From: Kineococcus siccus
Lineage (GTDB): Bacteria; Actinomycetota; Actinomycetes; Actinomycetales; Kineococcaceae
Assembly: GCF_009906795.1 (NCBI RefSeq)
Contig: NZ_JAAALN010000015.1
Span: 1 to 35,712 of the forward strand
DNA: 35,712 nt
Direction: 5' to 3'
Shown: positions 1 to 8,589 of the stretch, piece by piece
How positions within the stretch are numbered: position 1 is the stretch's first letter
How the letters are laid out: every line of letters begins with the position of its first letter
Made by a program: the position numbers and the translations under genes
Notes under the pieces: model-generated
What the model was told of the DNA's origin: nothing
The model's database searches: none
The model's input: only the letters and a program-made list of their open reading frames with translations

Positions 1-40
1 GTGGGGGGCGGCGGTGGGGGCACCGGCGCAGGCCCCCCAC
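1..40 (-). terminator. hairpin after the ABC importer operon
   Basis: A perfect 9-bp inverted repeat (GTGGGGGGC at 1-9, GCCCCCCAC at 32-40) encloses a smaller one (CGGTG at 12-16, CACCG at 21-25). It lies 8 bases past the stop of the last ABC gene, so it probably ends or stabilises that transcript. No T-run can be checked because the window ends here. Confidence 0.45.
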
Positions 41-48
41 CTGCGGCG

Positions 49-1077
49 TCACGCTGCGTCAGCGCGACCGATCGTCCCGGCCTCGATCTCCTCGGCCCAG
101 TGGCACGCCACGCGCTGCTCGGCCGCGTGGCCGGCGACCACGCGCAGGGCGGGGCGCTCGTCGGCGCAGCGCGTCGGCTGCACCCACGGGCACCGGGTGC
201 GGAAGCGGCAGCCCGAGGGCGGGTCCGCCGGGCTCGGCAGGTCGCCCCGCAGGAGGATGCGCTCGCGGGACGCCTCGACGTCCGGGTCCGGCACGGGCGC
301 GGCGGACAGCAGCGCGCGCGTGTAGGGGTGCAGCGGGCGCGCGTAGAGCGGGGCCGAGGGTCCCTCCTCGACGATGCCGCCCAGGTACATCACCCCGACC
401 GTGGTGGACATGTGCTTGACCACGGCCAGGTCGTGGGCGATGACGAGGTAGGTCAGGCCCAGGTCGGCCTGGAGCTCCTGCAGCAGCACGAGGACCTGCG
501 CCTGCACGGACACGTCCAGCGCCGAGACGGGCTCGTCGGCCACGAGCAGGTCGGGGTCGAGCACGAGCGCCCGCGCGATCCCGACGCGCTGGCGCTGCCC
601 GCCCGAGAACTCGTGCGGGTACTTCGCCCCCGCGCCCGACGGCAGGCCGACGCGGTCGAGCAGCCCGCGCACGCGGGTCCGCCACGCCGCCGGCCCGCCC
701 TCGACGCCGTGCACGCGCAGCGGCTCGACCAGCGCGCTCTCGACGCTCTGCCGCGGGTCCAGGCTCGCGAGCGGGTCCTGGAAGACCATCTGCATCTGCC
801 GCCGGGCGCGGCGCAGCGTCTCGGGGCCCATGGCGCGCACGTCCTCGCCCGCGATGCGGATCGAGCCGCCCGTGGGCTCGGTCAGGCGCAGCACGGCCCG
901 ACCCAGCGTGGACTTGCCGCAGCCGGACTCGCCCACGAGGCCGTAGGTGGTGCCGCGCTCGACGTCGAGGTCGACGCCGTCGACGGCCCGCACCGCGCCG
1001 ATGCCCCGCTTGAGCAGGCCCGAGCGGATCGGGTAGTGCACCTCCAGGCCGCGGACCTGCAGCAGGGGGTCGCTCAT
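49..1077 (-). CDS. ABC importer ATPase, OppF/DppF type
   Basis: This 342-residue protein is the second ATPase of an oligopeptide/dipeptide-type ABC importer and powers uptake from the cytoplasmic face. It has Walker A (GESGCGKS), the Q-loop region ([13 protein letters not shown]), the signature (FSGGQRQR), Walker B ([12 protein letters not shown]) and the switch histidine (IAHDLAVV). The C-terminal oligopeptide-transporter extension contains a Cys-rich stretch ([10 protein letters not shown]), typical of OppF/DppF and usually linked to an iron-sulfur site in this family. The ATG overlaps the stop of the preceding ATPase by 4 bases, so translation is probably coupled. It is the last gene of a five-gene operon. 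The substrate cannot be told from the ATPase. Confidence 0.93.
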   Translation of the reverse strand: MSDPLLQVRGLEVHYPIRSGLLKRGIGAVRAVDGVDLDVERGTTYGLVGESGCGKSTLGRAVLRLTEPTGGSIRIAGEDVRAMGPETLRRARRQMQMVFQDPLASLDPRQSVESALVEPLRVHGVEGGPAAWRTRVRGLLDRVGLPSGAGAKYPHEFSGGQRQRVGIARALVLDPDLLVADEPVSALDVSVQAQVLVLLQELQADLGLTYLVIAHDLAVVKHMSTTVGVMYLGGIVEEGPSAPLYARPLHPYTRALLSAAPVPDPDVEASRERILLRGDLPSPADPPSGCRFRTRCPWVQPTRCADERPALRVVAGHAAEQRVACHWAEEIEAGTIGRADAA

Positions 1078-2123
1078 GTCGTCGCTCCAGCGGGGTGCAC
1101 GCAGCGTGCCTCGTGGTCGGGGTGCCCCGGCCGCCCGGCGTGCCGGGCGCGGTCGGCGTCGGTGGGGGCGAGGAGGATGCCCCCGGTGCGGCACGCGTCG
1201 TCCCCGCGGCCGCAGCGGGGCAGGAACGCGCAGCCGGCGTCCCACTCCAGGCGGTCCCGGACGGAGCCCGGCACGGGCTGCAGCGGCGACCCCTCGGGGG
1301 CGTCGACGCGCGGGACGGCCGCGAGCAGGCCCGAGGTGTAGCGGTGCCGGGGCCGCGCGAAGAGGTCGTGCCGGCTCGCGGACTCCACCACCCGCCCCGC
1401 GTACAGGACGTTGACGCGGTCGCACGTGCCCGCCACGACGCCGAGGTCGTGGGTGATGAGGACCATCGCGGTCCCCGACTCGCGCACGAGCGTCGTGAGC
1501 AGGTCCAGCACCTGGGCCTGGATGGTGACGTCCAGGGCCGTCGTGGGCTCGTCGGCGATGATCAGCCGGGGGCTGCACGCGAGCGCCACCGCGATGAGCA
1601 CGCGCTGGCGCATCCCGCCCGAGAGCTGGTGCGGGTACTCCCCCAGCCGCCGGCGGGGGTCGGGGATGCCGACGCGGCCCAGCAGGTCGAGCGCCTCGGC
1701 CCGCCGGGCGGCCCGGTCGAGGTCGGTGTGCGCCTTGAGCACCTCGGTGAGCTGGCGCCCCAGCGTCAGGACGGGGTTCAGCGAGGTCATCGGGTCCTGG
1801 AAGACCATCGCCAGGTCCTTGCCGCGCCGGGCGGCGAGCCGGCCGGGCGACAGCGTCAGCAGGTCGGTGCCGTCGAAGCGCACCGCGCCGCTGACCTGCG
1901 TGCCGCGCTCGGGCAGCAGGCCCATGACGGCCAGGGACGTGACGGACTTCCCGCACCCGGACTCGCCCACGAGGCCGACGACCTCGCCCGCGTCGACGCT
2001 GAACGACACGCCGTCGACGGCCGTGGTCGGGGGCTGCCCGCGCCGGGAGAACCGCACGCGCAGGTCCTCCACCTCCAGCAGGGGCCGCCGCGCGGCGGCC
2101 GTCTCGGGCAGGGGCTGGCTCAC
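1074..2123 (-). CDS. ABC importer ATPase, OppD/DppD type
   Basis: This 349-residue protein is the first ATPase of the importer and pairs with the one downstream. Visible motifs are Walker A (GESGCGKS), Q-loop ([12 protein letters not shown]), signature (LSGGMRQR), Walker B ([12 protein letters not shown]), switch His (ITHDLGVV) and the C-terminal oligopeptide extension with its Cys motif ([11 protein letters not shown]). The GTG start is chosen because it overlaps the stop of the upstream permease by 4 bases, as at the other junctions of this operon. The open frame continues further upstream, but that part is the permease gene read in another frame. Length fits the OppD/DppD family. Confidence 0.92.
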   Translation of the reverse strand: MSQPLPETAAARRPLLEVEDLRVRFSRRGQPPTTAVDGVSFSVDAGEVVGLVGESGCGKSVTSLAVMGLLPERGTQVSGAVRFDGTDLLTLSPGRLAARRGKDLAMVFQDPMTSLNPVLTLGRQLTEVLKAHTDLDRAARRAEALDLLGRVGIPDPRRRLGEYPHQLSGGMRQRVLIAVALACSPRLIIADEPTTALDVTIQAQVLDLLTTLVRESGTAMVLITHDLGVVAGTCDRVNVLYAGRVVESASRHDLFARPRHRYTSGLLAAVPRVDAPEGSPLQPVPGSVRDRLEWDAGCAFLPRCGRGDDACRTGGILLAPTDADRARHAGRPGHPDHEARCVHPAGATT

Positions 2124-3043
2124 CGGTCGCTCCGGGGGTCGAGGGCCTCGCGCAGCGCCTCGCCGAGCAGGGTGAACCCCAGCGCGGTGACGGCGATGGC
2201 GAGGCCGGGGTACAGGGCGAGCTGGGGGGCCTGCTCGAGGCGGTCCTGGGCCGTGACGAGCATCCGTCCCCACTCCGCGACCGCGGGGTCCGCGGCGCCG
2301 AGCCCCAGGAAGGACAGGGCCGCGACCTCGATGACGGCCGTGGCGAGCACCAGGGTCGCCTGCACCAGGACGGGGCCCAGGGAGTTGGGCAGCATGTGCC
2401 CGACGACGATGCGGCGGTGCCGCAGGCCGAGCGAGCGGAGCGCGACCACGTAGTCCTGCCCCCGCTGCGCCAAGAGCGAGGCGCGCAGCAGGCGCGCGAA
2501 GATCGGCACCTGGGCCGCGGAGATCGCCAGCATGATCGACCACTGCCCCCGCCCGAGCACCGCGGCCACGCTGACCGCGAGCAGCAGCGACGGGATCGAC
2601 AGCAGGATGTCGACCACGCGCATGACGACGGTGTCGACCCACCCGCCGAGGCCGCCCGCGAGGATGCCGAGGACCGCGCCGACGGCGAGGCCGACGGCCG
2701 TGGACACGACGCCGATGACCAGCGACGAGCGGGCGCCGTAGAGCAGCTGCGTGAGCAGGTCGGAGCCGAAGGAGTCCAGGCCCAGGAGGTGCTCGGGGCT
2801 CGGCCCCGGCACCGACGTCGGGGTGACCTCGCCGAACCACTCACCGGTCGCCGGCTCGTACGGCGCGAGCAGCGGGGCGAGCACCGCCACGAGGACGAAC
2901 AGCGCGACGATGACCGCCCCGACGATGCCGGAGGGGTTGCGGCGCAACCGCCGCCAGGCCGCGGCCCACGGCCCGAGGCCGGCCTCGCCGGTGGGTTCCG
3001 CCGTCGGTGCGGGCGGGGGCGCGAGGGCGTCGAGGGCGCTCAC
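2120..3043 (-). CDS. ABC importer permease, DppC/OppC type
   Basis: This 307-residue integral membrane protein is the second permease of the importer. A cytoplasmic Pro/Ala-rich N-terminus (about 30 residues) leads to the first membrane segment ([20 protein letters not shown]) and an OppC-type N-terminal domain, including the [20 protein letters not shown] stretch typical of DppC. The inner-membrane permease domain follows, with the EAA-loop region ([20 protein letters not shown]) that contacts the ATPase. The GTG start overlaps the stop of the first permease by 4 bases. Expected to work as a heterodimer with the 3040-4044 product. Confidence 0.92.
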   Translation of the reverse strand: MSALDALAPPPAPTAEPTGEAGLGPWAAAWRRLRRNPSGIVGAVIVALFVLVAVLAPLLAPYEPATGEWFGEVTPTSVPGPSPEHLLGLDSFGSDLLTQLLYGARSSLVIGVVSTAVGLAVGAVLGILAGGLGGWVDTVVMRVVDILLSIPSLLLAVSVAAVLGRGQWSIMLAISAAQVPIFARLLRASLLAQRGQDYVVALRSLGLRHRRIVVGHMLPNSLGPVLVQATLVLATAVIEVAALSFLGLGAADPAVAEWGRMLVTAQDRLEQAPQLALYPGLAIAVTALGFTLLGEALREALDPRSDR

Positions 3044-4044
3044 GAGACCCGCACCCGGGGGTCGATGAGGCCGTAGCTGACGTCGACCAGCAGGTTGACG
3101 AGGGCGTAGACGAGGGCGATGAACAGGATGAACCCCTGGAGGACCGGGTAGTCGAGCTGGTTGACGGCGTCGAACAGGTAGCTGCCGATGCCGTTGATCG
3201 AGAAGACCGTCTCGGTGAGGACGGCGCCCGAGAGCAGCGCGCCGGCCTGCAGCCCGAGCGTCGTGGACACCGGCAGCAGCGCGTTGCGCAGGACGTGGCG
3301 GCGGCTGATGACGCCGCGCGCCAGCCCCTTCGCCCGGGCGGTGCGGACGTGGTCGTCGGAGAGCACCTCGAGCACCGAGGCGCGGGTGATCCGCACGATG
3401 ATGGCCAGCGGGATCGAGCCGAGCGCCAGGGCCGGGAGCACCAGGTGCAGCAGCGCGTCCCACGACGCGTCCCATTCCCGGGTCAGCAGCCCGTCCAGCA
3501 CGTAGAACCCCGTGACGTGCGTGGCGTCGATGCGGGCGTCCTGGCGGCCCGAGGTCGGGAACCAGCCGAGCCAGATCGACAGCACGTACTTCAGCAGCAC
3601 GGCGAGGAAGAACACGGGCACGACGACGCCGAGCAGCGACCCGCCGACGGCGAGGTTGTCGAGCAGGCCGCCGCGGCGGCGCGCCGCGAGGTAGCCCAGC
3701 GGGATCCCGACGACCACGGCCAGCAGCAGCGCCGCGACCGACAGCTCGATGGTCGCGGGGAAGCGCTGCGCGAACGTCGACAGCACGGGTTCGCCCGTGT
3801 TGATCGACGCGCCGAAGTCGCCGCGCACGAGCCGGCCGAGGTAGGTGAGGTACTGCTCCCACACCGGCCGGTCGAAGCCGTACCGGGCCGTGATCTCGGC
3901 GATGCCCGCCGGGGTCGCCTTCTCCCCCAGCAGCGCCCGCGCCGGGTCGCCCGGCAGGGCGCGCACCCACGCGAAGAGCAGGATCGACAACCCGAAGAGC
4001 ACCAGCACCAGGAGACCCAGGCGCCGGACGATCAGCGTCAGCAC
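3040..4044 (-). CDS. ABC importer permease, DppB/OppB type
   Basis: This 334-residue protein is the first permease of the importer. It starts with a membrane segment (LIVRRLGLLVLVLFGLSILL) and the DppB hallmark LPGDPARALLGE. It then carries a periplasmic-side loop around residues 60-90 and five more hydrophobic segments, with the EAA-like loop near TARAKGLARGVISRRHVLRN. It starts at a GTG 61 bases after the binding-protein stop; that gap holds a 7-bp-stem hairpin (4074-4091). Length and order match OppB/DppB/NikB permeases. Substrate specificity (peptide, nickel or opine) is not visible here. Confidence 0.92.
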   Translation of the reverse strand: MLTLIVRRLGLLVLVLFGLSILLFAWVRALPGDPARALLGEKATPAGIAEITARYGFDRPVWEQYLTYLGRLVRGDFGASINTGEPVLSTFAQRFPATIELSVAALLLAVVVGIPLGYLAARRRGGLLDNLAVGGSLLGVVVPVFFLAVLLKYVLSIWLGWFPTSGRQDARIDATHVTGFYVLDGLLTREWDASWDALLHLVLPALALGSIPLAIIVRITRASVLEVLSDDHVRTARAKGLARGVISRRHVLRNALLPVSTTLGLQAGALLSGAVLTETVFSINGIGSYLFDAVNQLDYPVLQGFILFIALVYALVNLLVDVSYGLIDPRVRVS

Positions 4045-4073
4045 CCTCGCGCCCGGCGGTCCCCGGGTCGGCG

Positions 4074-4091
4074 CGACGGCAGCGGCCGTCG
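4074..4091 (-). other. intercistronic hairpin, possible attenuator
   Basis: A perfect 7-bp inverted repeat (CGACGGC at 4074-4080, GCCGTCG at 4085-4091) with a 4-base loop lies between the binding-protein gene and the first permease gene. Such stems often stabilise the upstream mRNA or cut read-through, giving more binding protein than membrane parts. That role is inferred. Confidence 0.4.
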
Positions 4092-4105
4092 TCCGGCGCC
4101 CCCCA

Positions 4106-5809
4106 TCAGCTGTCTCGGCTGACGGTGACGAGGTTCCAGACCTCGTCCTGCACCGGGCTCGCGGTGTAGCCGTCGACGCCGGGCGCGAACGCGAGCGAGG
4201 GCACCGGGCTGGCGATCGGGATGCCCGGCAGCAGCGTCATGATCTGCTCGTTGATGTCCTCGTACGCGGTCTGCTGGGCGTCCTCGCTCGTCACCGTGCG
4301 CGCCTTGGCGAGGGCGTCGAACAGGCCCGCGTCGTTGAAGCCCCACTCGTTCGTCTGCGCACCGAAGAACACGCCGATGAAGTTGTCGGGGTCGTTGTAG
4401 TCGCCGGTCCAGCCGAGCAGGTGGACGCCGTGGTCGGCGCCGCCCTGCACGGTGCCCAGGTAGTTGGGGTTCCACTGCTCCGCCACGGGGGTGATGGTGA
4501 TCCCCACGGCCGTGAGCTGGCTGGAGATCGCCTTGTAGATCGTCTCCGGGTTGGGCATGTAGGGCCGGGAGACGCCCGTCGGGTAGTTGAACTTCACGGT
4601 CAGGTTCGGCTGCCCCGCCTCGGCCAGCAGCGTCTTCGCCTGGTCCGGGTCGTAGGCGTAGGTCGTGACGTCCGGGTTGTAGCCGATGACGTTGTCGGGC
4701 ATGAACTGCGTCGCGGCCTTCGTGCCCTCGGGCAGGGAGTTCCTGACGACGGCGTCCTTGTCGATCGCGTGCGCGATCGCCTGGCGCACCTTGACGTCGC
4801 CCAGGCCCGGCGCGGCCTGGTTGATGCCGAGGTACAGGATGTTGAAGGCCGGGCGGTTCTGGATCTGGAAGTCGGCGCCCTCGAGCGTGGCGACGTCCGC
4901 GGGGGCCACGAGGTCGTAGCCGTCGATGTCGCCGTTCTGCAGCGCCTGCCGCCGCGCGGTGCCGTCGGAGATGAACCGGACGATCGCGGTGGCGACCTTG
5001 GCCTTCTCACCCCAGTAGGTGTCGTTGCGCTTGAGGGTCAGCTGCTGACCGCGCTCCCACGCGCTGAAGACGAACGGCCCGGTGCCGACGGGGCCCGAGG
5101 TCGCGTAGGCGCTCTGCCGGGGGTCGCTGCCGTCGGTGCCGTTGCCGCCGCCGGCCTCCACGGCCGCGGTCTCCTGCATCGCGAAGGCGGGCAGGGTCAG
5201 CGAGGCGAGGAAGCCCGCGAAGGGCGTGGTGAGGTTGACGGTCACGGTGCCGTCGGGGTTGGCCGTGGAGCCCGCGTACAGGCTCGTCGTCAGCGCGGGG
5301 TCGTCGTTGGTCTTGAACCCGCGGAAGATCGAGCGGTAGTAGTAGGCGAGGTCCTCGCCCTGGGCCAGGCCCCGGAGGTCGTACCAGCGCTCGAAGTTCG
5401 CGACGACGGCCGCGGCGTCGAACGGCTTGCCGTTGGAGAACGTCACGCCCTCCTGCAGCGTGAACGTGTAGCTGAGGCCGTCCTCGGACGCCTCCCACTT
5501 CGTCGCCAGGCCCGGCGCGAGCTCGGTGGTGCCGGGCTCGGTCGAGACCAGGCCCTCGAAGATCTGCCGGCTCACGCGGAAGGTCTCGCCGTCGGAGGCG
5601 AAGGTGGGGTCGAGGGAGTCGGGGTCGGCGGAGCCGCCGAACACGAACGTGTCGACCTGGCTGCCGCCGCTGCTGCTGCTCTCCCCGCCCCGGCTCGCGT
5701 CGCGCTCGCTCTCGGCGCACGCGCTCGCGGTGGCCAGCGCCGCGACCGACAGGGACGCGAGGGTGAACGTGCGGCGGGTGGGTCGGGTCGTCTGCGTCGA
5801 CTCGGGCAT
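4106..5809 (-). CDS. ABC importer substrate-binding lipoprotein, family 5
   Basis: This 567-residue protein captures the substrate outside the membrane for the importer encoded downstream. The N-terminus has a twin-arginine-like motif (TRRTFTL, Arg12-Arg13), a hydrophobic stretch and a lipobox-like ASAC with Cys31, suggesting a Tat-exported lipoprotein. A Ser/Gly-rich linker follows (about residues 34-50). The rest is an SBP_bac_5 fold: ATKWEASEDGLSYTFTLQEG near the N-terminal lobe, then GTGPFVFSAW and VRQAIAHAIDKDAVV in the central region. It is the first gene of the operon, preceded by a promoter at 5872-5900 and a purine-rich GAGGA ahead of the ATG. Related proteins bind di- or oligopeptides, nickel complexes or opines; I cannot choose among these. 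Confidence 0.9.
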   Translation of the reverse strand: MPESTQTTRPTRRTFTLASLSVAALATASACAESERDASRGGESSSSGGSQVDTFVFGGSADPDSLDPTFASDGETFRVSRQIFEGLVSTEPGTTELAPGLATKWEASEDGLSYTFTLQEGVTFSNGKPFDAAAVVANFERWYDLRGLAQGEDLAYYYRSIFRGFKTNDDPALTTSLYAGSTANPDGTVTVNLTTPFAGFLASLTLPAFAMQETAAVEAGGGNGTDGSDPRQSAYATSGPVGTGPFVFSAWERGQQLTLKRNDTYWGEKAKVATAIVRFISDGTARRQALQNGDIDGYDLVAPADVATLEGADFQIQNRPAFNILYLGINQAAPGLGDVKVRQAIAHAIDKDAVVRNSLPEGTKAATQFMPDNVIGYNPDVTTYAYDPDQAKTLLAEAGQPNLTVKFNYPTGVSRPYMPNPETIYKAISSQLTAVGITITPVAEQWNPNYLGTVQGGADHGVHLLGWTGDYNDPDNFIGVFFGAQTNEWGFNDAGLFDALAKARTVTSEDAQQTAYEDINEQIMTLLPGIPIASPVPSLAFAPGVDGYTASPVQDEVWNLVTVSRDS

Positions 5810-5871
5810 CGGCGTCCTCGTTCCAGCTCTGCGGGGGTCCTGCGCTGCGCGGGAGGCGCACAGCGAACAGG

Positions 5872-5900
5872 ACGTTAGGGGATGCGGCGGTGCATCCCAA
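5872..5900 (-). promoter_or_regulatory. promoter of the ABC operon with dyad in the spacer
   Basis: On the minus strand TTGGGA (5895-5900) and TAACGT (5872-5877) are exactly 17 bases apart, a plausible -35/-10 pair. It would give a leader of roughly 55 bases before the ATG at 5809. The inverted repeat GGGATGC (5879-5885)/GCATCCC (5892-5898) fills the spacer and reaches into the -35 box, as expected of a repressor operator. Promoter and operator are inferred from sequence alone. Confidence 0.5.
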
Positions 5901-6115
5901 GACCGCCGCGCCGGGACCCGCGGTCACGTCCACCCCCGCCGGGTGGTCCGAAGGCCCACCCGGCGCGACCTGCGGTGCGCAGAGTGCCCGGCCGGCCGCC
6001 GCGGCAACGAAGGTTTCACGGCGGGGAAACACGCACGCAACACCGGACTCCCGAGGATGGCTCCATACCTGTCGCCCGACAGGTATGCGGCGCCACCCGA
6101 CCGGAGGCAGCCCCC
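5901..6115. promoter_or_regulatory. divergent control region, permease side
   Basis: Together with the promoter to its left this is the 306-base gap between the ABC operon and the carboxylase operon. I see no gene in it. It holds a perfect 10-bp-stem hairpin (CGCCGGGTGG at 5937-5946, CCACCCGGCG at 5956-5965), the 24-bp palindrome at 6064-6087, and the ribosome-binding site GGAGG at 6103-6107, 8 bases before the permease ATG. I could not place a convincing -35/-10 pair for the plus strand. I found no guanidine-I riboswitch motifs. Confidence 0.5.
6064..6087. promoter_or_regulatory. perfect 24-bp palindrome, likely operator
   Basis: The arms CATACCTGTCG (6064-6074) and CGACAGGTATG (6077-6087) are perfect reverse complements separated by CC. 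The site lies 28 bases before the permease start codon, close to where a promoter or transcription start would be. Size and symmetry suit a TetR-family dimer, and the last gene of the downstream operon (14610-15308) encodes one. That pairing is inference. Confidence 0.65.
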
Positions 6116-7738
6116 ATGACCGTTCCCGTCCCGCGTCCCGCCCCGCCGGCCCCGCCGGTCCGCGGGGACCACCACGACCTCGCGACGTTCGGCTACGACC
6201 AGCAGCTGCGGCGCGGCGTCGGGTCGTTCGCGTCGTTCGCCGCGGGGTTCTCCTTCGTCTCCATCCTCACGACCGTCTTCCAGCTGTTCGGCCTCGGCTT
6301 CAGCTTCGGCGGCGCCGGCTTCTTCTGGACCTGGCCCGCGGTCTTCGTCGGTCAGCTCCTGGTGGCCCTGTGCTTCGCCGAGCTGGCGGCCCGCTACCCC
6401 ATCTCGGGCGCGATCTTCCAGTGGTCCTCGCGCCTGGCGGGCACCGACGTCGGGTGGTTCACGGGCTGGGTCATGGTCATCGGTCAGGTCCTCACGGTGG
6501 CGACGGCCGCGATCGCGCTGCAGGCCGTGCTGCCCGCCATCTGGTCCGGGTTCCAGCTCGTCGGGGGCCCGGGCGCCGACTCCGCGCCCACGAGCCCCAC
6601 GGGCGCCCGCAACGCCGTCCTGCTGGGGGTGGGGCTGCTCGTCGTGACGACCGTGATCAGCATCATCGGCGTGCGCCTCATGGCGATGCTCACGAGCGTC
6701 GGCGTCGTCATCGAGATCCTCGGCGTGATCGCCCTCGTCGTGGCGCTCGCCACGCACGCCGAGCGCAGCCCGGCCGTCGTCGCGACCACCGAGGGCGCGG
6801 CCCCCGGCAGCTACCTCCCGCTGTGGCTGGCGTCCTCGCTCATGGCGGCCTACGTCATGGTCGGCTTCGACTCCGCCGGGGAGCTGTCGGAGGAGACGCA
6901 CGCCCCGCGCCGCACGACGCCCCGCACGATCCTGCGGGCCCTGACCCTCTCCGGCCTGGGCGGCCTGCTCCTCATCGTGGCGGGCCTCGTCGCCGCGCCC
7001 AGCCTCACCGACGGCACGCTGGCCAGCGGCGGCCTCGCCGGGGTCCTCACGAGCCGGCTGGGCGACGTGGGCGGCCGCATCCTGCTGGCCGCCGTGGCCG
7101 TCGCGGTCTTCGCGTGCACGCTCGCGGTCCAGACGTCCGGGTCGCGGATGGTGTTCTCCATGGCCCGCGAGCGGGCGCTGCCCTTCTCGAGCGTCCTCGG
7201 CGCGGTCTCGGCGCGCACCGGCACCCCGGTGGCCACGTCGGTCGTCGTGGGCGTCGGCGCCGCGATCGCCCTGGCCGTGAACTGGAACCAGAGCGCGGTG
7301 TTCACCGCCCTGGCCAGCATCTGCATCGCGATGCTGTACCTCGCCTACCTCGGCGTGACCCTCCCGCTGCTCGTGGCGCGCGTGCGGCAGCACCGCGCAC
7401 CGCAGCCGGGCCGCGACGACGTCGGCTTCGACGCCGCACGCACCGACGAGGACGGCCGGCCGCTGTTCTCGCTGGGCCGCGCGGGCATCGCCGTCAACGC
7501 CGTCGCCGTGGTGTTCCAGGCCGCCATGGTCGTGAACCTGGCCTGGCCGCGCGCCGGGGTGTACGACCTGACGGGCGGCACGTGGTGGCTGCAGTGGAGC
7601 GCGCTGCTGTTCATCGGCACGTCCCTGGCCGTCGGCGCCCTCGTCCACCGGCGCAACCGGGTCCGCCACGGCGGCGCCATCGTCCTCGGGGCCGTGCCCG
7701 TCGCCGCGGCCCGGCCCGCGGAGGTGGGCGCCCCGTGA
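6116..7738 (+). CDS. APC-superfamily permease of the carboxylase operon
   Basis: This 540-residue membrane protein belongs to the amino acid/polyamine/organocation permeases, subgroup 'permease, urea carboxylase system'. After about 35 hydrophilic residues there are about 12 hydrophobic segments, beginning with FASFAAGFSFVSILTTVFQL. The family's GxG-type unwound first helix region and a loop with ELAARYPISGAIFQW are visible. The ATG is preceded by GGAGG 8 bases upstream, which fixes this start. Its stop overlaps the next start by 4 bases. It presumably imports the nitrogen compound used by the operon, guanidine or urea. Its position as first gene directly behind a palindromic site suggests regulated uptake. 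Confidence 0.88.
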   Translation: MTVPVPRPAPPAPPVRGDHHDLATFGYDQQLRRGVGSFASFAAGFSFVSILTTVFQLFGLGFSFGGAGFFWTWPAVFVGQLLVALCFAELAARYPISGAIFQWSSRLAGTDVGWFTGWVMVIGQVLTVATAAIALQAVLPAIWSGFQLVGGPGADSAPTSPTGARNAVLLGVGLLVVTTVISIIGVRLMAMLTSVGVVIEILGVIALVVALATHAERSPAVVATTEGAAPGSYLPLWLASSLMAAYVMVGFDSAGELSEETHAPRRTTPRTILRALTLSGLGGLLLIVAGLVAAPSLTDGTLASGGLAGVLTSRLGDVGGRILLAAVAVAVFACTLAVQTSGSRMVFSMARERALPFSSVLGAVSARTGTPVATSVVVGVGAAIALAVNWNQSAVFTALASICIAMLYLAYLGVTLPLLVARVRQHRAPQPGRDDVGFDAARTDEDGRPLFSLGRAGIAVNAVAVVFQAAMVVNLAWPRAGVYDLTGGTWWLQWSALLFIGTSLAVGALVHRRNRVRHGGAIVLGAVPVAAARPAEVGAP

Positions 7739-8589
7739 GCCCGGCTCCCACCACCGGCCGGGACACCGCCAGCGTGCTCGCGGCCCGCGCCGACGCCCGG
7801 GCCCAGGAGGGCCTGCGCTCGGAGTGGATGCCGCACGTCCCGGCGCGCGAGACCCCGCACCCGCCGGCGGGGGTGGACCCCGCGAGGCTGACCTGGGCCG
7901 AGACCGTCGCCCCCGGGGGCTACACGCACAAGGTCCTGGCGCGCGGGACCCGGCTGCGGCTGGAGGACGTCACGGGCGACGCGTGCGCGCACGTCCTGGT
8001 GTTCTCCGCCCTCGAGCCGTGGGAGCGGCTGAACGTCGCGGACACGCAGAAGATCCCGTGGCAGGCCTACCTCGGCGCGGGGCACCCGCTGCTGTCCGGG
8101 GAGGGCCGGGTGCTCGCGACCGTCGTCGCCGACACCTCCGGGCACCACGACGCGTTCTGCGGCACGTCCTCGGACGCGTGGGTCCGGGCCCGGCACGGCG
8201 ACCCGTCGCCGCAGGGCCCGACGCCGTCCGGGCGTTCGCTGCTGACGCTCGCGGCCGCCAAGCACGGGCTCGGGCCCCGGGACCTGGCGCCCAGCGTCTC
8301 GTTCTTCCAGGGCGTGCGCGTCGAGGCCGACGGCGGGTTCCGCTGGCTCGGCTCCGCCGGGCCGGGCGCGAGCGTGGACCTGCTGGCGGAGCTGCCGCTC
8401 GTCGTGCTCGTCGCGAACGTCCCGCACCCGCTGGACCCGCGGCCGGAGTACGTCGTCGGGCCGCTGCGCGTGCACGCCTGGCGCGAGCGGCCCACCTCCC
8501 CCGCCGACCAGCGGTTCTCCGCCTCGCCGGAGCTGCGGCGGGCGTACCTGAACACCCTCGACCACGCGGAAGCCCGGGGCCTCGCATGA
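7735..8589 (+). CDS. urea carboxylase-associated protein 1 (carboxyguanidine deiminase-type subunit)
   Basis: This 284-residue protein is a DUF1989-family 'urea carboxylase-associated protein'. Published biochemistry assigns the pair of such proteins as subunits of carboxyguanidine deiminase, which turns carboxyguanidine into allophanate and ammonia. Family features seen here are an N-terminal cap (about residues 1-60), GDACAHVLVF, WQAYLGAGHPLLS, AKHGLGPRDLAPSVSFFQ and DPRPEYVVGPLRVHAW. At the usual Cys-rich positions it reads FCGTSS (Cys142) and ANVPHPLD, so it lacks several cysteines present in its partner. The GTG start overlaps the permease stop by 4 bases. It is probably the less catalytic subunit of a heteromer; that is inference. 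Confidence 0.87.
   Translation: MSPAPTTGRDTASVLAARADARAQEGLRSEWMPHVPARETPHPPAGVDPARLTWAETVAPGGYTHKVLARGTRLRLEDVTGDACAHVLVFSALEPWERLNVADTQKIPWQAYLGAGHPLLSGEGRVLATVVADTSGHHDAFCGTSSDAWVRARHGDPSPQGPTPSGRSLLTLAAAKHGLGPRDLAPSVSFFQGVRVEADGGFRWLGSAGPGASVDLLAELPLVVLVANVPHPLDPRPEYVVGPLRVHAWRERPTSPADQRFSASPELRRAYLNTLDHAEARGLA

Noticed and set aside
1-1341. Long plus-strand frames over the ABC genes (and similar long antisense frames across the window)
   Set aside because: They are Arg/Gly/Ala-rich with no recognisable domains and lie opposite genes with clear family motifs; such frames are expected at this GC content.
49-2844. A single 931-residue ABC protein
   Set aside because: The upstream two thirds of this frame is Arg/Ser-rich shadow of the second permease and first ATPase genes; the true gene starts at 1077.
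5810-6115. Guanidine-I (ykkC) riboswitch in front of the permease
   Set aside because: None of the conserved guanidine-I blocks are present on the plus strand; the only strong structures are simple hairpins and a palindrome.
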